A stretch of 64,000 nucleotides of DNA from positions 8,280,001 to 8,344,000 of the forward strand of contig JAJNNQ010000003.1 of the NCBI GenBank assembly GCA_027886175.1. Reading direction: 5' to 3'. This document shows positions 36,201-48,110 of this stretch, piece after piece. The position numbers and the translations under genes were made by a program. The notes beneath the pieces are model-generated. The model was not told where the DNA came from. It made no database searches and saw only the letters and a list, made by a program, of their open reading frames with translations. The DNA is from Phylloscopus collybita. Taxonomy: Eukaryota > Chordata > Aves > Passeriformes > Phylloscopidae. Within the stretch, counting starts at the first letter, position 1. Each line of letters starts with the position of its first letter.

Positions 36201-39200
36201 GTTTTAGCCAAGGTTGTAAGTAAAACCTTGAAACTGGGGTAAACTCTAGTATTTATTATCACCCTTGACTTTTAGAGATGCATTTCTCTATCAGCTCCTG
36301 CCTGTCCTGGTATTTAGATCAAAGGCAGCTATTTATGTCACTTTGGACTGTGTAAATAGCAATTAGCAGTATTGTTGCTATAAGTATAAATTTACCCTGC
36401 ACTTATTGTTTTGTTGCAACAAACCTTTGTCAGTAGGTATTTATCTGAACTGGCTTTTTTGGTAACTGTGAGCACAGTTCTAGGAAGGTCCTCCCCACAG
36501 TGATCATAAAGCAGACACATATCAGACCATGTCATCTCAGTAACTCTTTCTCCTTCCTTCTCCTTTAATAACAGAAGGAAAAAGAAACATTACTGAATGG
36601 TTGGCCAAGCTCCCCAGGGATGTCAGGTCATTCTCCAAGTCTCTGTCACAATGATTTTGATAGGATGGTTTCTCTGCTGTGATATGTGCTGCCTCAAAAA
36701 ACCTCGTCAAATATAATGAAACACTAAGCAGGAATATTATCTAGAGATTACCACAACCTATTAATATCTCCTCTGGCTAAATCTCAATTGCTTTGTCCTC
36801 ATATGGTTACTATTTGTGCATCCTGCTCAGATGACAATATAAACTAATTCAGGATTTTTGTTTCCATAGCTGTGTTTCTCTAACAAACTCACTGGCTCAC
36901 CTCCACTCAGAGATCCTGTTTCTGTGCCAGGATTTGCTATCACATGTGCCTGTCCTCATAAGGAGTCTTATCCCAGAAGAGAAATTGAAACCATCAATTA
37001 GAATTAAACCAGTGAGCTTTTCTGAAAAGAATCCCCAGCATAAATCATAACTGGTGTTCCAAAATCATTGTGCTGCAGAAAACCTGACTGCATGACAGGT
37101 GTGGAACCAGCAGAAATGGCATTTGTGCATAAGATCTTCATACCTGTCTTACAAAAACACATGGTTCTAGTAGATGAAAAACTTCTAGTAGGTGAAACAG
37201 GAGTATTCTCAACAGCCAGAACAGCAGAAAATGGGTATGCAAGAGCAAAATATTTAATTTAATAAATTAATTAAAAACCCACCTCCATCACTTCTATAAA
37301 TACATCTAATATAGATAGAGAGCTACTTGAATTGAAAATAGTGTCTCTTTTAGTACCTGGGGCTTCAAACACAATAGTAATGACTGAAAGAACCTGTGTG
37401 CAGTGTAATGGAAACATAAACACAGAAAAAATATCAAGAGTGGATAGACTTGGACTTAAGGGAAGTCAGAGTGAATAATTTACTGGCTTGCAAAAATGAT
37501 TTTTACAGTGGTAAAAATCTCCCTGGTCCAGGCTAGTTCTATGTACTGTGAAACTTCTGTTTATGAATGTAAACAGAATTTAACAAAACTGTATTTTTTT
37601 GCAATGGTATCTTCTCTGTAGGTATTATATGATGAAAATCTCATTGTTGCAGTTGAAACAGAATCAGCAATAAATATCACATCCAGCTTTGAATTAGAAA
37701 TCACTACAAGAAATTATTCTAAGACTGATCTAATAGTAAAATCTCAGAATTATCTCAGTGCTAGGAATTAAAAGAAACGACAGCATGTCAGTAGCTGAGT
37801 AAAAGACACTTCCATTCCAGCTACATAACTGCATTTAAGAGGAATTTTTTGTTGTTGTTTCTCACAGTGCTAAAAAGGCCTTCTCCAGTTGAATAGTATT
37901 CTCAACTGAGGTTGTGCAACAGCTCAAATGAAATTTGAGTAATGAGTCAGTTGCTGAAGTTTACCCCCTAAAGTGGAATAAAAGATCATCCTGGACGTAA
38001 GAACACCTGTTTCAACAGATCTTGTTAGTTGATACAGTATATATTAGTTGATACAGAAAACAGTTCTGAGTTCTCTGCCATGTACTCCTTTTTTTTTTTC
38101 TTTTTTTTTTCCCCAATGAGAGCAATGCCTCAAAAGAACAATTGTTCTTAAGGTACATTTCATGGCTGCAAACAAAACCCACCTAAGTAACTTTGAGAAG
38201 CATAAGTGACTTAGGTAGTACACTCCACCCCATCTCAAAATTAGTGCCCTTTACTGAAGTTAATGTAATTCCCTGCTGCAATGTCAAATGGATTTGCTCC
38301 AGCTCTTATGGAAGTTCTTCTGAGCAGAGGGACTGCATTTTTGTTAGAAATATATTTCACCACCAAAGTCACCATTTATAATATTTTGCGTCTTCTGAAA
38401 TGATCTGAACTCTTCACATAAAAGGAATTGTCCCACATTCATTGTTCCCAAAACAAATTACCTTGGGGAAATATTTTTATATATCTTAATTAGTTGACCT
38501 ACATTATAGGAACCAGAGCATAGTTGTTAATGGAGAGGTAAATTAATTAAATCACCTACAGAGAGGAATAATATGAATAGAGGACTAAAAGTCACACAGG
38601 AGTTGTTTCTCATCTCAGCTGTGCATCTACACTGAGAGGATGCATCTCTGAACCCAAATTTGAGCTGCCTTTAGACAATGTGGATGCTACAGACTGGTCC
38701 TTACTGTGGGCCAAAATAACAGACCACATAGCTGTGTACATATTTTGTCAACTACCCATATTTGTGAACTAACCATCAGGCCCCCTTCATGATTTTGGTT
38801 TTAATCTTGCAGCTGCACTGTTTCGGTTTGGTGAAAAAAATCTATTTAGCTCTGTGAGATTGCATTGAGTGATCCATTAGCTAGGAGCAGGTGAATAATT
38901 TATACACAAAAATAGTGTAACAGCTAAGGGTTATTAGTATTAGGTTGTATCCTAGCAGATTGTTGTAGGTTGGTAGTAAATTGAGATCCATAGAAACTAC
39001 TACACACACATGCTTGTGAAATATCTGATGTAACTGGGACACTGCAGGTTAACAGGTTGCTCCCACACTGTGCAGACTTCCATGTCATTTCTTTGTTTGC
39101 TTGAGATCATGAGTATTAATATTCAGGCCACAGAATTAACTTAATTACTCAGATTTCAGTGTTCTTCTTTAGAAATAATCCCCAGTCAAAAGAAAACGTG

Positions 39201-40667
39201 TAGATTTCCTAGGGCCAGGCAGATCTAGTACAGCAATAAACCATATTGCATAACGGATCTAAAGTGAGGACACAGGAGAAAGACATAATTCTTCACTACA
39301 CTTGCTTAAGGATGAATTTGATCTGCTGAACTGAAGCCAGTATGGGTACCTAAGTTTACCAGTCCACAAAGGAAGCTCACTGCTTTTTAAAATGTAGACA
39401 TATAAATATATGCACATATGCATAAAACTAAAGATAATTAATATACTAACACTGACATTTACTCTCATACTTGTTTCTAGCTAGTAATGATTAGAACATA
39501 CCTTATGAATATATATCAGTCATATATATAAGTATCAGTGATATATAGATACATTTATCAGTCACAGCTGATATTCAAAAGATAAGGCCTCTGAAATGAA
39601 GCACTTCAGATTCTGCACGTCCCACTCATGTGGGAAATTCACGGGGCTTTTGTGTCCTGGCATTAATTTCTTCCTGGCTGCTTTTTTCTCAAAAGTTGAA
39701 AATAGAGCAGGTAAAACTCTAGATATGTAATAGTTTCTGACTTCTGAAAGAAATATTTAACAACTTTTTTCTATGCCCGACCTGACTTTTACAGCAACTA
39801 CTTTCAGATTACATGCTGCATGCTTTTTCCGTTCCTTTGTAGACACAATACAACAATATCCAAATACCAGTTGACCTCATTGAGCAAGAAATCTGATAAG
39901 GGCTGACAATGCTGTGGATTTTCCCACACAGGGTGGTAAAGTACTTTTTCAATAACAGCAAAAGTTACAGTGGTAAAACCCCAAAACTTTCAGACAGACA
40001 AGACCAGCCATATAAAACCCAGAAGTAGGTTAAAGGAAACTTAACGGACACTGCTCATACTGAGAATTCATGTTGACAGCTAGAGCTCAGGCTCTAAATA
40101 AACCTAAACCATGCCCACAGCCTCTCTCCAAATTTCTCTGTAGACTCAGATGGGTGTCCTTGCTGGTGGGTGCCTCGGTGGAACAGAGAAGGATTTAAGC
40201 ACATGTGACCCTGCTCCCTATAGATTCTGTACACCACCCTAATCTCTTACTGCAGAGCACCTCTGATAGCACTGTGACTTACATGTCTCATGCCTGTGGT
40301 ACTCACTCGTCCCCTTGCTGTCCCTGCAAGGACATTGTGTGCCATACAGAGCCATTTTCGGTTGTGATGCAAAAGCTTAATCTATCAGAAATATCCTTTA
40401 CTTCATGCAAATGGCAACACAAATTCTATTCTGAAGGGCCAGCTTCCTCAGGAGGAGAAGAGCATCAATGGTTTTGATTCCCATGGCAGGTCTGCCTTTG
40501 ATAGCTGTGTTCTGCAAGACTTTGTAAGGCCATTTGGGTAGAAGGAAGAATTAGTTTTATTAGTAAAATTAATAATAACTGATTTTACGGACAGGCTTGA
40601 GTTCATGTTGGAGAGGGTTGTTTAGGGAAGTTCATGTTGCACTTAGAAGTGAGAGGATAGGTTTGGT
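33266..40667. other. Upstream intronic DNA, no exon recognised
   Basis: Conceptually the intron upstream of the DH domain. It has an A run near 33321-33335, a duplicated TTATGGGCAG at 35215-35236, T runs near 38089-38110 and AT-rich sequence at 39400-39560. No spectrin-like or CRAL-TRIO exon was found, though short exons with little signature could escape a reading by eye. Confidence 0.5.
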
Positions 40668-40705
40668 GATGATGCCTCCTCCTTTGAAGAGGAGGAGGCA
40701 TCATC
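40668..40705. repeat. Perfect inverted repeat (16-bp stem, 6-nt loop)
   Basis: GATGATGCCTCCTCCT at 40668-40683 is matched exactly by its reverse complement at 40690-40705 across the loop TTGAAG. It ends a few bases before recognisable CR1 sequence. Confidence 0.95.
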
Positions 40706-40710
40706 TGTAT

Positions 40711-40906
40711 TTCAAGCACTAGAACAGGTTGCCCAGGAAAGTGGTGGAGTCACCATCCCTGGAGATATTTAAAAATCGTGTAGATGTGGCACTTGGGGGG
40801 CACCTGGTGTCATGGTTCAGTGGTGGCCTTAGCAGTGCTGGGGTAACAGCTGGACTTGATGATCTTAAAGGTGCTTTCCAACTGAAATGATTCTATGGTT
40901 CTGTGG
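40711..40906 (+). mobile_element. CR1 LINE 3' end, 5'-truncated
   Basis: The plus strand reads GAACAGGTTGCCCAGGAAAG, then CACCATCCCTGGAGATATTT, then GGACTTGATGATCTTAAAGG and TTTCCAACTGAAATGATTCT, ending in the short octamer-like tail ATTCTATGGTTCTGTGG. This is the standard avian CR1 3' end. Severe 5' truncation is usual for the family. Confidence 0.92.
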
Positions 40907-41444
40907 TTTCAACCTGAGTTATGACCCTAAGGAAACTCCATCCTGCAAAATCTGCTTCTTCCTGTAATAGGACACAGCATTGTGCCAGACTTACAATATA
41001 TAGTCCCCCAGCCCAAACTCTAGTGTGTCTTGGGCCCTGATTTTAAATGTCCTCAAGAATCAGTACTCTTTGGGGCCTGGGAGAAATAAACTCAGGTGTT
41101 AGTTACATGACAATGGCAATGGAACAGGGAGACAAATTCTGACAAGCTCGAATTGAGAGTAACTGGAAGACATATTATGCTTTAGTTAGTCTCTTCTCGG
41201 CACATTTACATCCGTCAGTAAGTTGTGAACTGCCACAGCTGAGGACAAACATCCCTGTTTTTGTGTGTCACACTTCCTCAGCCACAGTAATCTGGGCCAG
41301 AGGGGCAGGCAAGGATCGTGCCATCTGCAGTCACCACACTCCACCCAGCAGGGACTGGGAATCACAGCTCTCAGCAACATCCACATCCATTTACTAAGCT
41401 GTACTTTGGGCAACCCTGTCTGCCACACCCCGAAACACTGCTTG

Positions 41445-41650
41445 CAGAATTTAATTATAAATTAGAGAAAGAGGAAGACACAGTCTTGGAAGATATTCGA
41501 AACTTAGAAAGAAACTTTAGAGAACTGTTGGATAGACTCCAGCTGGACGATGTGTTCAGAGGGCCACTTTACTCAGGAGGAAACTCAGAGGGAAGCTCTC
41601 ATAATTGCAGATTGCATGAAACTGGAAGGATATTACCCAGCATTTGGGTT
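41445..41650 (+). other. Coding-looking patch A, unassigned, possible pseudogene or exon
   Basis: One plus frame, just after a CTTGCAG acceptor-like string, reads NYKLEKEEDTVLEDI, RNLERNFRELLDRLQ, LDDVFRGPLYSGGN and continues to about 41668. It is acidic, amphipathic and coiled-coil-like. An overlapping frame (REALIIADCMKLEGYYPA from about 41590) also looks protein-like, which would suit a frameshift. There is no good start and no match I recognise. It could be chance, an exon of an unknown gene, or a decayed retrocopy. Confidence 0.25.
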
Positions 41651-42088
41651 TCTTCCTTTTTTCTCTGAGCAGCTGCTAGTGGGTAATTATCCCAATAATC
41701 CCAAGATAATACAATGGGACAGAGAGGTTTCTAGGCTCATCCATGACAGCCATTCCTCTTCTTTTCCCCCCAGAAGAATAGCGAGCTTGCTTTATCAGCC
41801 TCAGTGGCTGCTGCAGGTCTTACACAAGCCTTGCCTACGTAAGAAATGCCTTGTTTCACTCCAGTGTTTGTAGTTAGAGCTGGGGCTGGGCACAGCTGCA
41901 ACGCTGCCTGGCAGAGGTAAAAACACTGCACCAGGCACGGCTCTTACAGAGGCTGGAGCTCTTGGTGTCCTCTGCCCACACAGGGACTCTGGCCTGACAA
42001 ACTACCCGGGGGAGCCAGCACAGACAAATAGAACTTTTAGTCACTTTTACCAAGAAGAGCACGCTCAGGGCCACATTGTTTAGCTCTA

Positions 42089-42367
42089 ATGCAGGTCAGG
42101 TGCCATAAAGGCAAGACTGTCCATGCTAGTTTGTCCAACACGGCTATGTTTGAAGACAGGTTTGTAATAACTAGAAATGCAAATAAAGCATCGGTGTCTT
42201 CCAACCAGAGGCTACAGAGTAAGATCAGCAACAGTATATTGAATAATCTGCATATGCACAGGAACTTTGCAGAGTCTACAGAAGAGCTGCTGGACAGACA
42301 AGTCATACTATGTAAACCAGAATTCCTTTCTAGACTCATACAAAGAAAGAATGTTCCTGCTGGATGA
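42089..42367 (+). other. Coding-looking patch B, unassigned, possible ALMS-like end
   Basis: This 92-codon plus frame includes FEDRFVITRNANKAS, NSILNNLHMHRNFAES and TEELLDRQVILCKPEFLSR, ending LIQRKNVPAG and a TGA at 42365-42367. The KPEFLSR-type string is loosely like the C-terminal ALMS motif of ALMS1 and related centrosomal proteins, but that is only a resemblance by eye. It lies 0.4 kb from patch A on the same strand, so both could come from one degraded gene copy. Confidence 0.22.
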
Positions 42368-44429
42368 AAAAAATCCACATGAATTTTCAGAAGTGAATAC
42401 AGAATTCTAAATATGATTACGTCACAAATCTTCCAAACCTAGTTGTTATATTCCCAGTTAATGAGGAACTTGTTAAATGCGGGAAGTCAGCAGTGACTTT
42501 GTACAGTGCAATTGATAAATCACTGCTCCATTGAATCACTCACATGGGACTGAGTGATCTCTCTGCTCTGTCCTGTCTGCTGCTGTCCTGCAAACCGTGC
42601 AATTATTTAGATCAGTTCAGTGTGGGTGCAAGTCAATGACATCTGATTAGGCAACATGACGTGCTCTTTGTGCTGTTGTAAATAACAATGTGAAGTGCTC
42701 AGCACTCCTTCATGAGCTAATAGACACACAGGAACTGCATGTTTTTAACCACAGATTTTAAAAACAGATTCCATTGAAACTGCTGTGAATGTGCAAAGGG
42801 AAGTCTTTGGCAGCTGTCTGGCGAATTTTACACTCTGAGAGGTGTGGTTGCTCCTGGTTTGTTTCAGTGAGAGAGTGGAGACTGTCACTGTTCTGCACTG
42901 TACAGAGAAAGCAGCACCACCTGAACTGAGGTGGTATAAAATCACACACCAGTGCCTCTCCTTCTCCTTCCCCATCCATCAGCTTGGCACTGATAACAGG
43001 GCTAATTTCCTCTGCTCCTTGGCTTGTGCCTGTGTTATCTGGGATTTCGAGGGGTCCTTCGTGCAGATACATAAAGGCCAAAGACTGTCAACCTGCCATG
43101 TCAGAGCAAAGTCAGGTTTTTATGGCGAGGTGAACAGGCTACAGGTGGGGGAGAAACGAACATATAAAACTTCAAGTCCGCATTTGCTTCTTCAGAGGAG
43201 ATGCATCCAGTCCTAAGCCAGCACAGAGCTGCCTTTGTTTGCATGTGCTCTGTAAACACCGAGTTGGATCAGGGGTGTGAGGGAGCAGATCTTTAGTTCT
43301 GCCCTGGACAGGCTGAGGAAGCGGAGGGAGATTGCTGCCCGTTGACTATGTGCTTGCAGAAATCTTCAGCTCTTTTCTAGTGGAGCACATGCATTTCTGT
43401 GAGGCAGGACAAGACAGAAGATACTTCTGATCCTAATCACCTCATGGGCCTAAACCAAACCAACCATCCAGGATGTGCATGTGGCCAGCTGCATTCCAGG
43501 AGCCTGCCCCGAGCCAGCAGAACAACTGCACAGAAAACAAGTTGAGGAATTCCTGGAATTTCTGAAGAGCATTAAAATAACCTTAGTCTCCAATAGCAAG
43601 CAGGTATGAGAGATAATAGCAGAAGTGACTGCTAATGCCCTTTGATATTCGATTAAGTGCAAATTTTGTAAGAAAACATATTGAGAGTGGTTTTTTTCAG
43701 CTTTTCTCTACCTTCCAGCCTCTTTGGGAGCAAAGAAACAAGCCCTTGAAGGACTTCAGGAAGCCTCCAGAACACTCAGTCAACTACTGCACTGTAACAA
43801 TAAGAATATTTTTCTCCTGTTCATAGTAATTTTCCCGATTCCCAGAAATATTTGGAACTCTAGTAGAAATATATCTCCCCTTGCTATTCTACACAGATCT
43901 CTATCAGCAGCCAGATCTCCCTACATGGCAGCAATACACTTCACTTCAAAGATCTTCCCAACCCTTTAGGCTGTAATTAGACTTGTAAGTGCTGGAGCCA
44001 ATCTGCCCAACAGGGAAACTTCTATGAAAACAAAGATTTTGTAAAAGTTGAAAGAGATGATGGCAAACAAGAAATGGCTTGTGGCTTCTTGAAATTTCTC
44101 CTGCTGACTGAACTTTCATGAAGTCTGGTGAAAGAAAACAGCTCCCTGTGCCTATTGACAAAGGCAAGAAAATAGTTTATCTTTTGAAATGTAGACTCCA
44201 AGTTCTTCACCTCTACCAGCTGGAAGTTTTAATGGGCCTGGAAATCAGACTGGAAAGACATGCTGTTGGGGCTCCTAATGTAACACTCAACAAAATCACC
44301 TTCTTTCAATTGTAACACAAGTCTTATATTACACTATTTTGTGAAATCTGTTATATATTCCATTTACACACTGAATGGAAATCTTTGCAATGGATCTTAC
44401 TTATGCCATGTAAAGGGGGGAAATCGCTG
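42368..44429. other. Upstream intronic DNA
   Basis: I see no recognisable exon, repeat or RNA gene; ORFs of 60-124 codons here have no protein-like pattern. Confidence 0.5.
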
Positions 44430-44780
44430 TCCAGTCTGGAAAAGAAAAGGCTTTGGGAAGACCTTTTTATGGCCTTTCAAAATAAAAAGGGGGCTTTTTA
44501 CCAAAGCCACTAGTGACAGCACAAGGGACAATGGTTTTAAACTGGCTGAAGGCAGATTTAGACTAGATATCTGGGAGAAATTCTTTACTGCGAGGGTGGT
44601 GAGGCACTGGAACAGGTTGCCCAGAGAAGTTGAGGATTACTCATCCCTGAAAGTGTTCAAGGCCAGGCTGGATGAGGCTCCAAACAACCTGTTCTAGTGA
44701 AAGGTTCCCTGGCGATGGTAGGGGAGTTGCACTATAAGATTTTTGGGTCCATTCCAACCCACACTATTCTATGATTCTAA
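44430..44780 (+). mobile_element. CR1 LINE 3' end carrying the end of ORF2
   Basis: The plus frame to 44697 ends with the CR1 ORF2 C-terminal signature: [37 protein letters not shown] and [16 protein letters not shown], followed directly by a stop. Downstream are GTTCCCTGGCGATGGTAGGG and CCATTCCAACCCACACTATT, closing with CTATGATTCTA. The retained frame makes this one of the less degraded copies here. The 118-codon ORF at 44341-44697 is this fragment plus unrelated flank, not a host gene. Confidence 0.92.
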
Positions 44781-47374
44781 TATTTATCTCTGCCTCCTGT
44801 AGAAGCTATGCATCTTTGGCCAGTAAAATCAGGAAATTTAGTTCTCTCCTGCCATACACAGCTCTGATTACAATAAGCACTTGGACTCCAAAGCTTTTAG
44901 CAGCACTCCCTGAGCTACTAGTATTTTTGACACCAGTCCACACCTAAATTTAGCAATTCCCAGACCTAATGTCAGCACAACATTGCTATTGCTGATTTAG
45001 AATAGGGCTCTGGCACAATATTCTCATTCTGAAAATAGCTTCTAATTCTTTACCCAGGGCAGAAGTGCTGTCCTGCTCTACCCACACAACCTGATGATTC
45101 AGTGATATACTTATTCCCATGCTCAGAGTGATGCACAGACTGATTTATGGAGGTCCCCAGTCCTTGTTAGATCAATAACACCGACCAGATAATAAGATAC
45201 ACTGAATCTAAAGAATCCTTAGATTTAAATAATATCCAAATGTACAGTTGGAACCTGTCATTTAAGGGCACAAACAGTTTCAGGCACACAGGCTGCACCC
45301 TCTAGGACGTGAATATGCAAAGTGACAGCTGGCTGCTGGTGTGCAGAAGTGATCCCAAATGCTCCACAGGTTTCCTCAGTATGTAAAGCAAACTTTATGT
45401 GCATGTTCAGAGGACAAACAGTGAGTCTGGACTGTGTACCTGCTTGGAGACTATTTTGCATGTGCACAGAAGTGCTCCATGCATATGTGATAGCTGAGGC
45501 CACCTCTTATTCTTAAACTTGACTCTCTTTCATTAAAGTCACAAAAATGCTACCTCAGATTCCACATCCTGGAACTGGTCATTCACGAAGTTAATTCTAT
45601 CTGAATATAAATGTAGGAGAGGTTACTGTCTAATAAGATTTTAATTCAAAAAGCAGGGATTATGCTGGTTATGTGACATGCCTCACCTGAGTACAAAACC
45701 ACCAAAGCCTTGCAATTTTCAACTTATTATTCAGCAGTAACAGACCTGAATGAAGATGAAACATGAATAAGACTGTAACTCCTGCCACTGCACACTGATA
45801 ACTTCAAGATACACATTGCTGTGCTTGTAAGTGATCTCTGTCAAGGCCATGTTGACAACTCACTGAGAACACCAAAACCACATGCAAGATTTGGGGAGTC
45901 TCATGAAAAGAGTGAAATTGTGGTCAGAAAGCCCTGGAACAGATGTCGTACTTCTGTGTTTTCAAGATGAAGCACTAACACTGCCCAACAGTCTCCCAGC
46001 CCTTGTTGCAAGGTGGACTAGCAAAATGCTGGGTTTATCAGATCCAAAGCAAATCAACCAGAAAAATACTCCAAATTTACAGGAAATTCAGTTTCCTATC
46101 TGATGGGGATTGCCAATATCAGCTTTTTGGTTGGAGTTTCTTGATCAGTTTATCCACTCCATAACTATAAAGGAACAACTATACATCTTTGCATGCTCCC
46201 ACTCACTGCATCCTACCCCTTCCTCACATTTGTCAGGGAGTGTACACCAGCAGGCACACTCAGGTAAGCTGGTGAGCAAGAGGAGTTGACCCAACTCAAA
46301 ACCAACCTCACAAAAAAGAAAAAAAAAGTCATACTAGATGCTCACTTGCCAGCTCTGTAAAAGGGGTAAGAAGGGACTGCATGAGGTGGGTGTGGGGAGA
46401 GAGCAAAAGGTGCAGCAGCAGCCCTAAATGAGCTTAGACTGGTTGTGAAACCATTTTGGGAATAGATCTATGAATCAGATTTCCAGTCACAAAATCACAC
46501 CACAGAACACCCAACCAAATAATTTCCCCACAACAACATTTGAACATAAATTGGATAATATCCCAGCAAAGTAGTCAATGCATTTAAGATGCTAAGGAAT
46601 GCAGTAGTTAGGACTCCATGGGTTTGGCCAGTTTGCTACAGGAAATGGCTGCCCATAGCAATTTGCGCAAATGAACTAGAAAGGGTTGCCTTGCTTAAAA
46701 CCTTGCCCAAAATGCCCGGGTCTGTTACATATATAAGCCTAAGCACAAAGCCATGTGGTTGTGAAAGACTTTCACATGTCTCATACAAGAAGCACCTCAA
46801 GGATAAGATGCTGGTTTGGCTTATCAAACAGAACTCTGCTTCTGGATTTTTTGATTGTCTTTCCATTGATTGAACATCTCCTCTCACGAATCTTGGGCCT
46901 GGACTGCACTGGGCTGCACTGGACAACACAACAGGTGCTGTTGGATCATGCCAATCCATCCTGTTGGGATGGGTCTGCAGGATGAAGACAGCAGCAGCTG
47001 GGTCAGAAGCACCTGGCACAACCCCTCTGAGAGCACTGTGTGACTTCCTCAGGGCTCCTGATAGAATCAAAGACTCAGAAGTGTTACATGACAGATTTCT
47101 GATCCCAACCTCCTTGTACAAATACTTCATTAGTAAGCAGGCTTCTGTGTTACAAAGTATTTTATGAAATTTCCCTCCGACCTTCCTCTTCCAAGGGGCA
47201 AGAATAGCTAAAACATGTTGCTCATACAGTAGGAAGCAATAAGAGCACAGCAGCTTAACACAAATCTGCAGGAATTACAAACCATTCTACGAAACAGTAG
47301 CATCTGTTTCTTCGTGTCCTGTTGAATCTTATCAACTCATTATTTACTCTGAAATAGGGCCTGAGGTTTCCAGC
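44781..47374. other. Upstream intronic DNA
   Basis: Nothing recognised. The 164-codon minus-strand ORF at 46636-47130 has no protein-like motif and was rejected. Confidence 0.5.
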
Positions 47375-47385
47375 TGGGTGTGAGG

Positions 47386-47470
47386 CCAATGAGTGGCCAT
47401 ACAGGAATCAAACCCACAGCCCAGGCTGATTCTGGCCCCGTGGTGTGAGCGACTGAGCGAAATGGAAAGG
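47386..47470 (-). mobile_element. tRNA-derived SINE remnant (tRNA-Ile/TguSINE1-like head)
   Basis: On the minus strand GTGGGTTTGATTCCTGTATG (plus 47397-47416) matches the T-arm and B box of tRNA-Ile type SINEs, in which GGTTTGATTCC is the B box. TCGCTCAG upstream resembles the A-box region. The acceptor stem does not pair and the anticodon arm is scrambled, so it is not a functional tRNA. The CR1-like tail typical of the passerine element is not evident. Confidence 0.5.
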
Positions 47471-47924
47471 CTGCTTGGGTAGCAGGGATCCACCTGCCTG
47501 AACCCCCACCCCTACACACTGACTGCACTGTCCCACATCCACCCCCCCTACAGTGATAAACCACTTTGCTCTCTCTAAACACTCAGTGACCTGAGCCTGT
47601 GAGTGCAGGACAGCACGATTACGGCCAGGGGAGGTTTCCTGGGGAAAACCACGTGTGAGGGTGAACAGAACAGCCAGCCAGATAGTGCTGCCTCCTGCTT
47701 TGTTGGTTTAGAGACACAACCAGCTCAGCACTTCTGCCAGGGCTGAGTGGGCCAGATATGGCCGAGTAGGGGTGTTTAAGATGTCATTTATAAACAAATC
47801 AGGGTGGTGCTCTGAAAAACTCTCCCTACCAACATCACTGGGGGGAAAAAAAAAGAAAAGGTGGAGCTTAATTTCAAAGTAAGTTTTATCTCAACAGAGG
47901 ACCTAACAAGGTTTGGTTTAATAC

Positions 47925-48110
47925 AAAGGAAATGGAAAGGGGAAGGAAAAGTGGAAAGGAAAAAAGGGAAGGGAAAGGAGAAGGCAAAGTGGAAAGGAAA
48001 AAAAAAGGGAAGGGAAAGGGGAAGGAAAGTGGAAAGGAAAAAAAAGGGAAGGGGAAGGGGAAGGGGAAGGGGAAGGGGAAGGGGAAGGGGAAGGGGAAGG
48101 GGAAGGGAAG
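47925..48110 (+). repeat. Purine-rich minisatellite ending in (GGGGAA)9
   Basis: About 186 bp of nearly pure A/G on the plus strand. Three imperfect units of 38-40 bp each begin GTGGAAAGG (47951, 47989, 48029) and expand into nine exact GGGGAA units at 48051-48104. ORFs across it on either strand (poly Lys/Gly or Pro/Ser) are artefacts of the repeat. Confidence 0.95.

Noticed and set aside
42758..43216. Overlapping 107- and 124-codon ORFs on opposite strands
   Set aside because: Neither frame has a recognisable motif or splice context; likely chance.
46636..47130. 164-codon minus-strand ORF
   Set aside because: No domain, motif or splice context; composition resembles translated non-coding DNA, and its length is possible by chance in this GC range.
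47386..47470. A functional tRNA gene
   Set aside because: The acceptor stem does not pair, the anticodon arm is not recognisable and there is no T-run terminator at the right place.
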